A stretch of 64,000 bases of DNA from assembly GCF_938045345.1 (NCBI RefSeq), contig NZ_CALIMS010000005.1, forward strand, positions 87,534-151,533, in the 5' to 3' direction. The position numbers and the translations under genes are program-made. Of the stretch, positions 8,774 through 16,042 are shown one piece after another. The notes under the pieces are model-generated. The model did not search any database. It saw only the letters and a program-made list of their open reading frames with translations, and had not been told where the DNA came from. The DNA is from an uncultured Campylobacter sp. (GTDB taxonomy: Bacteria; Campylobacterota; Campylobacteria; Campylobacterales; Campylobacteraceae). Positions within the stretch are counted from its first letter, which is position 1. Each line of letters starts with the position of its first letter.

Positions 8774-10166
8774 TCAACAACTCCTTGTGCTTTTTAAAAA
8801 TCTCTATTTTTTTTATTTCATCTTCGCTAAATCCTACATTTTTTAGATATTTCAGTATTTTAACCACTTCCGTATTTGAAATAATATCTTCTTGTCTAAA
8901 ATTATGTGGGTTTTGCTGTACCTGTACCTGTATAGCTTCTAATGGTATACATGCCTCAAGTGACTTTAGGTATAACTGGAATAGCTCTCTCGTTTGCAAA
9001 TCCAATAAATCTAATAATTTTTTATGCATTGGATTTTCTTTATTTATTACAAAATAAATTTTGCTATCTTCGCAAACTAGATTCCAAAATCTAGTAATAT
9101 TTTTGTCGTTTATTTTTCGACCACGAGTAGAAAAAGGTTTTACTCCGTCTTTTATAGAGTATAAAGCAACTCTTTTGAGCGTATCTTTCAAGCCGGCAAC
9201 TGGATTTGCGATAGACTTTTTTACATCAATATTCCACAACTCGTCTTGATCATTTGAAATTTCAATCTTTATACGAACAAGCTTTGTTGTATCGCTAGAT
9301 TTAAGAATACCCCACCATTTACCGTAAACAAGTAGCCTATGGGCTCTGTATAGATAAAAACCTTGAGATTTTATATAGCCTTCTCTTCCACTATATTTTT
9401 CCCATTCCAATAAAGTCACTTTTGAATGATGCGGTAAGATAAATGGAGTAATTTTTATTTCTTTTTCATTGTATTTGATTATTTCTGTAGATTTCATAAA
9501 GGTTGCATCATGTGTTGGATTAAACGGATTAAAAGGTATTAACAAATTATTGTTGATTGATATTTTTATTTTTCTTGCACCGTCAGCCCCCTCTAGAAAT
9601 TGGTGAAAGACCAAGGATAAATGCTCTCTTAGTATTTCTAAGCATTCTGAAATTTGCTCAATTTTGTCCATATCTTCCCATATGACAAGAGTAGAGTTAT
9701 CGTTTTTATAAAAATCTTTAAAAATTTCAAGATTTTTATATTCGCTCAACTCAGGTGTCAAAAGTAGCCATTTATCTCTTTTAGAGATATAGTCCAAATC
9801 CCATTGTTTAATATTTATCTGATTACATTTCTTTGATATAACAGTAAGTTTTTTACATTGAGAAAATGAAGCCGTTTTAAGACCTAAACCAAATTTACCA
9901 AGCGCGATATCATTTCTTCTCTCGTCTGGATTTTTCGATGATAGCCTCATAGCTTCTACTAGTTCATCTTTGTCCATTCCTGCACCATTATCTAGAATAC
10001 AAAAAAACGGTTCAGGATGTTGTATGGCATAGATTTTTATATCATTTGCACCGGCAGATATGCTGTTATCAATAATATCTGCAACAGCCACCTCAAAAGT
10101 ATACCCTATGTCACGAAGCGATCTAACAAAATTTGCGACATTCGGATTAATTTCTATCGGATCCAT
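8763..10166 (-). CDS. GHKL ATPase, MORC/MutL-like
   Basis: 467 residues. The Bergerat-fold motifs are in the N-terminal quarter: ADIIDNSISAGA at 29-40 (N box with D33-N34), ILDNGAGMD at 57-65 (G1) and LGKFGLGLKTAS at 89-100 (G2). A transducer-like S5 domain probably follows, and the C-terminal third looks helical. Prokaryotic MORC-like ATPases of this kind were described in restriction-like operons with Z1 and REase genes. They are expected to act as ATP-driven clamps on DNA. The gene overlaps the methyltransferase by 20 bp and the Z1 gene by 11 bp. It is not MutL of mismatch repair, since there is no MLH C-terminal endonuclease motif and the neighbours differ. Confidence 0.92.
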   Translation of the reverse strand: MDPIEINPNVANFVRSLRDIGYTFEVAVADIIDNSISAGANDIKIYAIQHPEPFFCILDNGAGMDKDELVEAMRLSSKNPDERRNDIALGKFGLGLKTASFSQCKKLTVISKKCNQINIKQWDLDYISKRDKWLLLTPELSEYKNLEIFKDFYKNDNSTLVIWEDMDKIEQISECLEILREHLSLVFHQFLEGADGARKIKISINNNLLIPFNPFNPTHDATFMKSTEIIKYNEKEIKITPFILPHHSKVTLLEWEKYSGREGYIKSQGFYLYRAHRLLVYGKWWGILKSSDTTKLVRIKIEISNDQDELWNIDVKKSIANPVAGLKDTLKRVALYSIKDGVKPFSTRGRKINDKNITRFWNLVCEDSKIYFVINKENPMHKKLLDLLDLQTRELFQLYLKSLEACIPLEAIQVQVQQNPHNFRQEDIISNTEVVKILKYLKNVGFSEDEIKKIEIFKKHKELLNGM

Positions 10167-11172
10167 CCAACACCGCTACAATCTCTTTTGCGATTTTTTC
10201 AACCATCGGCACAACAACAGAATTTCCAGCTTGTTTATACAACTGTGCTCTTGATATGTTTGATGGAAGCATAAAATCTCGCGGAAATCCTTGCAAATTA
10301 AAGCATTCTTTTGGGGTTAATCTTCTTATTATACCATTATTTAATATTATTGGGATATTATGTCCACCAGCACCCATATTTGCAGTCAAGGTAGGGCAAA
10401 CATTTGATTTATTGGAGCGAACATAATAACGCCTATATTGATAAACAATGTTTTCATCTGTCACACTTTCTACTACTCTACGATGGATTTTATTGCTTTT
10501 GTCATTATAAATATCAGATTGAATAACGCACGAATCATCTAGGAAGGATTTTATATTTCTGGGGGTCTTGCTTGTTTCTTTTGGTATTTGAAATCTAGCG
10601 GATAATAAATTCTCTTGTTTTGTTTCTAGTATATTTTCTTTTATAGGCTTTTCAAATGAATAGTCGCTTTCATCTTTAAAGCCTACGATATATATTCTTT
10701 CCCTCCCTTGTGGTATGTCTGTATACTTTGCAACATTTAGTACAAATGGTATAAAAGAATATCCAGTCTTTTTTATTTCATCTTTAATGATTTTAAAAGT
10801 TTTTCCGTTATTATGTGTTGCAAGAGTTTTGACATTTTCTAAAAAATAGGCTTTTGGCCTCAACTCTTTTAATAGTCTCGATACTTCAAAAAAAAGCTTT
10901 CCTCGCCCATCTTCAAACCCTTTTCCGTGCCCAGCTTGCGAAAATGGTTGGCAAGGAAATCCTGCAGTAAGTATATCTATACTAGATAGATTTTTATTAT
11001 TTAATTTTTTAACGTCTCCTTCGATAAGATTTATGCTCTTATGATTTAATCTATAAGTCATACAGGCATTCTTGTCAATTTCATTTGCCCAAATAACATC
11101 ACAATTTGAATTCTTAAATGCTTGACATATACCACCAACGCCAGCAAACAAACTTCCTACTCTATAACTCAC
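10147..11172 (-). CDS. DNA (cytosine-5) methyltransferase
   Basis: 341 residues with a complete C5-methyltransferase motif set. The SAM-binding motif I is LFAGVGGI (8-15), the catalytic Cys is C74 in GFPCQPFSQ, ENV lies at 112-114 and QGRERIYIVGF at 155-165. A short target-recognition region (~180-250) is followed by RRLTPKECFNLQGFP and the closing QAGNSV. It probably marks host DNA so that the downstream effectors spare it. The recognition site cannot be read from sequence. The start is GTG, 6-7 bases after AGAAGG. It is the first gene of the operon, and its 3' end overlaps the GHKL gene by 20 bp. Confidence 0.94.
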   Translation of the reverse strand: MSYRVGSLFAGVGGICQAFKNSNCDVIWANEIDKNACMTYRLNHKSINLIEGDVKKLNNKNLSSIDILTAGFPCQPFSQAGHGKGFEDGRGKLFFEVSRLLKELRPKAYFLENVKTLATHNNGKTFKIIKDEIKKTGYSFIPFVLNVAKYTDIPQGRERIYIVGFKDESDYSFEKPIKENILETKQENLLSARFQIPKETSKTPRNIKSFLDDSCVIQSDIYNDKSNKIHRRVVESVTDENIVYQYRRYYVRSNKSNVCPTLTANMGAGGHNIPIILNNGIIRRLTPKECFNLQGFPRDFMLPSNISRAQLYKQAGNSVVVPMVEKIAKEIVAVLDGSDRN

Positions 11173-11660
11173 AGATACCTTCTTATTTTTTAAGATTTTA
11201 TAATAACGCTCATTAAATTTTGCTGATTTTATTTTTAAATTTTAGATCGTTGCTTTATATAATTACAAACAATTTAATTATATTTCGAAGTATGCTTAAA
11301 AAGCTATTCAAGTTAAGGTTTCAAATTTCATTCTTAAAATTTAAAGGTAAATCGCGTAAATCTTACCGCTGAGCGCGACACAGTTTTTTTAAATTTAGCG
11401 CGCCGTCCTGCGCGTAGCGCGGTTAAAGCTTTTGGCTCGAAATCGCTTTAAATTTATCGCAAGCAAGACGGCGCCGCTTGCTAAATTGAACAAAGCCTGC
11501 TTTTACGGGCAAGGGGCTTATGCCTGCGGGCTCCGTGCAGTTTGAAATTAATATGTTAAGACTGAATTAAATGGCGCACGTAAAATTTCATGATTGAATT
11601 TTGCCGAGCTTGCTACGTTAAGCGATAATTTTTGAAATTTAAAATTCCACTCGCGGAATT
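11173..11660 (-). promoter_or_regulatory. Leader of the defence operon and island edge
   Basis: No gene is seen here. On the minus strand an AGAAGG ribosome-binding site precedes the GTG start, and a TATAAAA box (plus-strand 11196-11202) about 25 bases upstream is a candidate -10. DNA up to about 11340 is strongly AT-rich like the operon. Beyond that, GC-rich pieces with AAATTT words return, which probably marks the edge of the acquired segment. No tRNA or flanking direct repeat was found at either edge. Confidence 0.4.
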
Positions 11661-12023
11661 TCAAAAAATTTTCCCGCAGATCGCATATCCCCACAGCGCG
11701 GCGTTAAGAAATAGGCTCATCATCACGGCCGTGCTTGCGGTGTCTTTGGCGCCTTTGGCTAGCGGGTGGATTTCGCTCGTGGTAAGATCGACCGCGCGCT
11801 CGATGGCTGAGTTTACGCACTCGGTTGTGAGCGTAAAGACCGCGCCGAAGATCAAAAATAGATTTAGCACCGCGCCGAAATTCCAAAAAAATAGCGACAG
11901 CAGAAGCGGGACGAACACGCAAAGCTCGAGTTTGAAGCTACGCTCGCTGCGCAGCATCTCGGCAAGACCCGCCATCGCGTAGCCCCAGTTGGCAAAAAAT
12001 CGGTATTTGGGCTGATTGCGCAT
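11661..12023 (-). CDS. dgkA: Diacylglycerol kinase
   Basis: A 120-residue integral membrane kinase of the DgkA family, which phosphorylates diacylglycerol to phosphatidic acid during phospholipid recycling. The family signature is visible at about residues 67-95: ECVNSAIERAVD, then HPLAKGAKDTAS. There are three predicted membrane helices, as expected. The ATG start follows AAAGGA. It is divergent from xth with a 67-bp gap. Confidence 0.93.
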   Translation of the reverse strand: MRNQPKYRFFANWGYAMAGLAEMLRSERSFKLELCVFVPLLLSLFFWNFGAVLNLFLIFGAVFTLTTECVNSAIERAVDLTTSEIHPLAKGAKDTASTAVMMSLFLNAALWGYAICGKIF

Positions 12024-12053
12024 AATTTTCCTTTAAATTTAGTCAAAATTTCG

Positions 12054-12059
12054 TATAAT
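12054..12059 (+). promoter_or_regulatory. Candidate -10 box for xth
   Basis: A perfect TATAAT lies 32 bases before the TTG start of xth in the 67-bp divergent gap, preceded by an AT-rich stretch. Campylobacter sigma-70 promoters depend mostly on the -10, so this is a plausible promoter. Confidence 0.5.
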
Positions 12060-12090
12060 CATACCAAAATTTTCAGGCCAAAGGCTAAAT

Positions 12091-12849
12091 TTGAAACTGA
12101 TTAGTTGGAATGTAAACGGACTGCGCGCAGTACTCGGCAAAGACGGCTTCGCGTGGCTTGCGGAGCAAAACCCCGATTTTTTGGGCTTGCAAGAGATCAA
12201 GGTGAGCGAAAAGGACGCTCCGAAAGGGCTTTACGAGCTCGGATTTTCTCAGATCGATCTAAATTCCGCCGCTCGTGCGGGATATTCGGGCGTGGCGAGC
12301 CTAGCAAAATTTAAAAGCGAGACGAGCAAGGCGCTGTTTTTCCCCGACGACGAGGGGCGCGTGCTGCAGCACCGCTTTGGCGACGTCGTGCTTTTTAATA
12401 TCTACTTTCCCAACGGCCAAAAGGACGAGGCGCGGCTAGCCTATAAGATGGAATTTTACGCGAAATTCTTAGCCTATGCGCGCAGCCTCGCGGAGCAGGG
12501 GCTCGGGGTGATATTTTGCGGCGACGTGAATACCGCGCACCGCGAGATCGATCTTGCAAACCCCAAAGCAAACTCCAAAACCTCGGGCTTTTTGCCGATC
12601 GAGCGGGCGTGGCTCGATGAGGTGGAGGCGGCGGGCTTTGTCGATACCTTTCGTGCCGTGCGCGGCGAGCTGCGGGACGCCTACTCGTGGTGGAGCTACC
12701 GCTTTAACGCGCGCGCCAAAAACGTAGGCTGGCGGATCGATTATTTTTTCATCTCGGCAAATTTGCGCTCGCGGCTAAAGGATGCTTTCATCCTAAGCGA
12801 CGTGATGGGCAGCGACCACTGCCCCGTGGGCATCGAGATCGAAATTTAG
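12091..12849 (+). CDS. xth: Exodeoxyribonuclease III / AP endonuclease
   Basis: 252 residues of the ExoIII family (exonuclease-endonuclease-phosphatase fold), which nicks abasic sites and removes 3' blocks in base-excision repair. Visible active-site elements are WNVNGLRA near the start, LQEIK (catalytic Glu), FCGDVNTAH (Asp/Asn), and the terminal SDHCP with the Asp-His pair. The start is TTG (MKLISWNVNG), the only one that gives the usual N-terminus. It stands alone behind its own promoter. Confidence 0.94.
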   Translation: MKLISWNVNGLRAVLGKDGFAWLAEQNPDFLGLQEIKVSEKDAPKGLYELGFSQIDLNSAARAGYSGVASLAKFKSETSKALFFPDDEGRVLQHRFGDVVLFNIYFPNGQKDEARLAYKMEFYAKFLAYARSLAEQGLGVIFCGDVNTAHREIDLANPKANSKTSGFLPIERAWLDEVEAAGFVDTFRAVRGELRDAYSWWSYRFNARAKNVGWRIDYFFISANLRSRLKDAFILSDVMGSDHCPVGIEIEI

Positions 12850-12988
12850 TCGGGGGAAATTTCTCGGTGCGAGATTTGATCTTGTGCGGCTTGTGGGCAA
12901 GGTGCGCATAGCGCGCGAGCTAATGCGCGGATTTAAAGAGGCGGTGCGTAAACGCTGCGCAATAAAATTTTAAATTTAAGGAGAGAAA

Positions 12989-14635
12989 ATGTTGAGCGAT
13001 ATCGAAATAGCAAATGCGGCGAGGCCGGATAAAATTTCAAACGTTGCGAAAAATTTGGGGCTTAGCGAGGATGAGATCGAGCTGTACGGCCACTACAAAG
13101 CCAAGCTAAACATCAAGCCGCGCTCGCGTGCTTCGAAGCTTATCTTGGTCACGGCGACCAATCCGACGCCGTTTGGCGAGGGCAAGACGACGACATCCAT
13201 CGGTCTAGCCGACGCGCTAAAACGTCTAGGCAAAAGCGTCTGTCTTGCGCTGCGCGAGCCGTCGCTGGGGCCAGTTTTCGGTATCAAAGGCGGGGCCGCG
13301 GGCGGCGGATATTCGCAGCTGGTGCCGATGGATGATCTAAATTTGCACTTCAACGGCGATTTTCATGCGATCACCTCCGCGAACAATCTCATTTCGGCGG
13401 TCATCGACAACTCGCTGTATCAAGAAAACCCGCTAAAGATCGATAAAATTCTATGGAAGCGCTGCATGGATATGAACGACCGCGCGCTGCGCCACATCAC
13501 CGTAGGTCAGGGCGGGCGCACCGACGGAGTAGAGCGTGAGGACGGCTTTAATATCACTGCAGCTAGCGAGATAATGGCGGTTCTGTGCCTCTCGAACGAT
13601 CTTGCCGAGCTTAAGGAAAACATCGCAAACATAATGGTCGCCTACGATACGCAGGGAGAGCCAATATACGTGCGCGATCTGGGCTGCGCGGATGCCGTGG
13701 CGATCCTGCTAAAAGACGCGATGAAGCCAAATCTCATCCAAAGCCTTGAGCACACGCCCGCGCTCGTGCACGGAGGACCCTTCGCAAATATCGCGCACGG
13801 CTGCAACTCCATAATGGCGAGCAAGCTTGCGCTCTCGCTAGCAGATTACGCCGTAACGGAGGCGGGCTTCGGAAGCGAGCTCGGGGCTGAAAAATTTATC
13901 GACATCAAGTGCCGCCGCGCGGGCATCGCTCCGGATGCCGCGGTGCTGGTTAGCACGATCCGCTCGCTTAAATACAACGGCGGCGCGGATAAAGAAAGTA
14001 TCACGAGCCCTGATCTTGCCGCGCTTCAAAAAGGCATCGTAAATTTAGGCGGGCATATTGAAATTTTACAAAACTTCGGGCTAAATCCGGTCGTGGCGCT
14101 TAATCGCTTTAGCTTCGATAGCGACGAGGAGATCGCCTTCGTGTGCGAGTACTGCAAGCAGCGCGGCGTGCAGATGGCGATTTGCGAAAATTTCGCCAAA
14201 GGAGGCGAGGGCGCGCTTGAGCTAGCCCGCCTCGTAGTAGATGAGTGCGAGCGCGCCAAGGAGCTGAAATTCGCCTACGAGCTTAGCGACGATACGGCGA
14301 GTAAGATCGAAAAGATCGCTACTAAAATTTACGGCGCAAGTGAGGTCGTTTTTGAGCCGGAAGCGCAAAAGGCGCTACAGCACATCAAGGCTTTGGGACT
14401 TGAGCGGCTAAACGTTTGCATAGCTAAAACGCAGTATAGCTTCAGCGACGATGCCAAGGCGCTTGGGCGTGCACGCGGCTTTAAGCTCAGCGTCAAGGAC
14501 CTTCAGATCCGCACGGGAGCGGGCTTCATCGTCGCCGTCTGCGGCAAGATAATGCTGATGCCAGGGCTACCGAAGGTTCCTAACGCGCTAAATATGAGGA
14601 TCACGGACGAAGGCGTTATAAGCGGACTGGCGTGA
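12989..14635 (+). CDS. fhs: Formate-tetrahydrofolate ligase
   Basis: 548 residues, close to the usual ~556 for this ligase. It makes 10-formyl-THF from formate, THF and ATP, feeding one-carbon metabolism. The P-loop-like signature is TPFGEGKTTTSIGLADAL near residue 55, followed by LREPSLGPVFGIKGGAAGGG. The C-terminus ends with the conserved GLPKVPNA and the usual closing segment. The ATG follows AAGGAGAG. It is a single-gene unit with about 140 bp of empty DNA before it. Confidence 0.95.
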   Translation: MLSDIEIANAARPDKISNVAKNLGLSEDEIELYGHYKAKLNIKPRSRASKLILVTATNPTPFGEGKTTTSIGLADALKRLGKSVCLALREPSLGPVFGIKGGAAGGGYSQLVPMDDLNLHFNGDFHAITSANNLISAVIDNSLYQENPLKIDKILWKRCMDMNDRALRHITVGQGGRTDGVEREDGFNITAASEIMAVLCLSNDLAELKENIANIMVAYDTQGEPIYVRDLGCADAVAILLKDAMKPNLIQSLEHTPALVHGGPFANIAHGCNSIMASKLALSLADYAVTEAGFGSELGAEKFIDIKCRRAGIAPDAAVLVSTIRSLKYNGGADKESITSPDLAALQKGIVNLGGHIEILQNFGLNPVVALNRFSFDSDEEIAFVCEYCKQRGVQMAICENFAKGGEGALELARLVVDECERAKELKFAYELSDDTASKIEKIATKIYGASEVVFEPEAQKALQHIKALGLERLNVCIAKTQYSFSDDAKALGRARGFKLSVKDLQIRTGAGFIVAVCGKIMLMPGLPKVPNALNMRITDEGVISGLA

Positions 14636-14642
14636 AATTTTA

Positions 14643-14671
14643 TTTTCGGCGCCCGAAGCCAAAGCCGAAAA
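14643..14671 (+). terminator. Possible terminator after fhs
   Basis: TTTTCGGC (14643-14650) pairs with GCCGAAAA (14664-14671) around a 13-base loop a few bases after the fhs stop. There is no T-run beyond the stem, so termination is uncertain. Confidence 0.3.
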
Positions 14672-14701
14672 TTCCGCGCTTGGGCGGTAAAATTTAGCTG
14701 C

Positions 14702-14780
14702 GAGCTTCGGCGGCGATAAATTTTTCCCTCAAGCTTCGGTAGCGATAAATCTTGCCTTCAAGCTGCGGCGAGTTTATCGC
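14702..14780. repeat. 29-bp imperfect tandem repeat
   Basis: Two 29-base units (14702-14730 and 14731-14759) share AGCTTCGG...GCGATAAAT, and a diverged partial third unit follows to 14780. The array lies in the non-coding gap after fhs. Confidence 0.6.
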
Positions 14781-15020
14781 GCCCCGGTTTTAGTGCGCTA
14801 GGTTTTGATTAATCGAGTTTCGGCGCGCCGGGCTCGGCCTGCAAAATTTCATTAAATTTCGCGCAAGATTTACGCAGAAATTCGGCGCGAAACTTGCGCG
14901 GGTTTGCATTTGAAATTTCGCCCGCAAAATTCCGTGCAAAACCGGGCGCGAGATCTTAAACCGAGCCGCTCGCGAGTTTGCGAGATCATCGCGGCAAGAT
15001 TTAAAATTTCATAATGCATA

Positions 15021-15056
15021 AGCTCGCCGTGAAATTCAAAATTTCACGCGGCTGCG
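15021..15056. repeat. 36-bp palindromic repeat, copy A
   Basis: Starts AGCTCGCCGTGAAATT and contains a near-perfect inverted repeat (CGTGAAATT ... AATTTCACG) able to form a hairpin. It matches copy B at 15606-15641 except at three positions. Intergenic. Confidence 0.7.
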
Positions 15057-15605
15057 CACAGTGTCATGTGTCGCTACGAGATTCTAAATTTCATGTCGAG
15101 CGCACCGTGAAATTAATCTGTCGGTCGCGCAGCAGATCGCCGCACGATCTAAAATTCGCGCTTGCGCCGCGACATGCACCGCCGTGAGTTAAATTATGCG
15201 GCAGGCGAGCTAAATTTTACGCTCGTACGATCAGTCATGTTGGCGGAGGTTTGCGGCGCCCAGATTAAATTTTACATACCGTCGTGTAGCGCCTGCAGTG
15301 GGCACGGATGCTTGATCCGTTCTGCTTGCAAATGCAGGAGTGTTATAACCGCGCGACATCGTAGAGCTGAATTTTACGAGTCGCTGCATCACGGCAATGA
15401 AATTTTGCGCCGTGCTGCTAGCTGCGACTAAATTTGCGCGACGACTATATGCCGCTGCGCGCTTGTAAATTAAATTGCACTTTATGCGCCCGCCGTCTGA
15501 TTGGCGTGTGATTGAAATTTGCGCGCCGCTGCTTGTCATAAATTTAGATCGCTGCACGCCGCGCCATAGCTGTCGTGAAATTTTAAATTACATGCCGTGC
15601 GTACG

Positions 15606-15641
15606 AGCTCGCCGTGAAATCTAAAATTTCACGCGGCCGCG
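15606..15641. repeat. 36-bp palindromic repeat, copy B
   Basis: Second copy of the element at 15021-15056, in the same orientation and 585 bp away. The hairpin is conserved although the central bases differ (TC versus CT), which suggests the pairing arms matter or that the copies arose recently. Confidence 0.7.
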
Positions 15642-15942
15642 AAATTTGCTGTGCGTTATGCCGTATCGCGCATCGTCGCGAGCCAAATTATGTGTCGCTG
15701 CGGAATTAAAGTCTTGCATACCCGCTGCTACCGCTCGGGCGCCGTATGCCTGGCGGCTCTGTTTTGCGATCCGTTCACGCCGTATTTGTTGCGGTTAGTT
15801 ATGTACGTCGCCGCGCCGCAGTGCGAAATTCCACGTCTAGCTCTATTTTAGAGCTTTGATTTGTAGCGAGATTTTACGGCGCGCAATGGCGCTAAATTCC
15901 ATCCTGCGTGAGATTTTGGAATTTTAAAATTCCCTTTCGCGG

Positions 15943-15948
15943 TATAAT
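15943..15948 (+). promoter_or_regulatory. Candidate -10 box for the zinc-finger membrane protein gene
   Basis: A TATAAT sits about 95 bases before the ATG at 16043 in an otherwise empty stretch. The leader between them carries a second AAAGGA-like site and no open frame that continues. Confidence 0.4.
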
Positions 15949-16042
15949 TATATGAAATGCTAAAATTTGCGGGATCTTAATAAAGGAATTTTAAAATTTA
16001 TGCGGCGCGGCTTTGTGGCGTGCCTGTAAGAAAGGAGCGATC

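Larger units (their letters stand above)
14781..15942. other. Long repeat-rich gap without a convincing gene
   Basis: Short open frames exist on both strands, but none has a ribosome-binding site, recognisable family or normal composition. They are made of the same Cys/Arg/His-rich translations of GC-rich DNA broken every 30-60 bases by AAATTT words. The gap contains a duplicated 36-bp palindromic element (listed separately). It could be decayed coding DNA or expanded spacer sequence. Confidence 0.5.

Noticed and set aside
3169..11172. BREX, DISARM or a plain type II restriction system as alternative names for the island
   Set aside because: There is no BrxC/PglZ/BrxL, no DrmA/DrmB/DrmC, and the operon adds GHKL, Z1 and AIPR genes that plain type II systems lack. 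MZA fits all five genes.
3150..11340. tRNA-linked genomic island with att sites
   Set aside because: No tRNA, integrase, transposase or matching direct repeats were seen at either edge of the AT-rich block.
15162..15851. Short plus- and minus-strand open frames in the gap before 16043
   Set aside because: No ribosome-binding site, unnatural composition (Cys/Arg/His-rich), and overlapping frames on both strands translate the same repeat words. No family resemblance.
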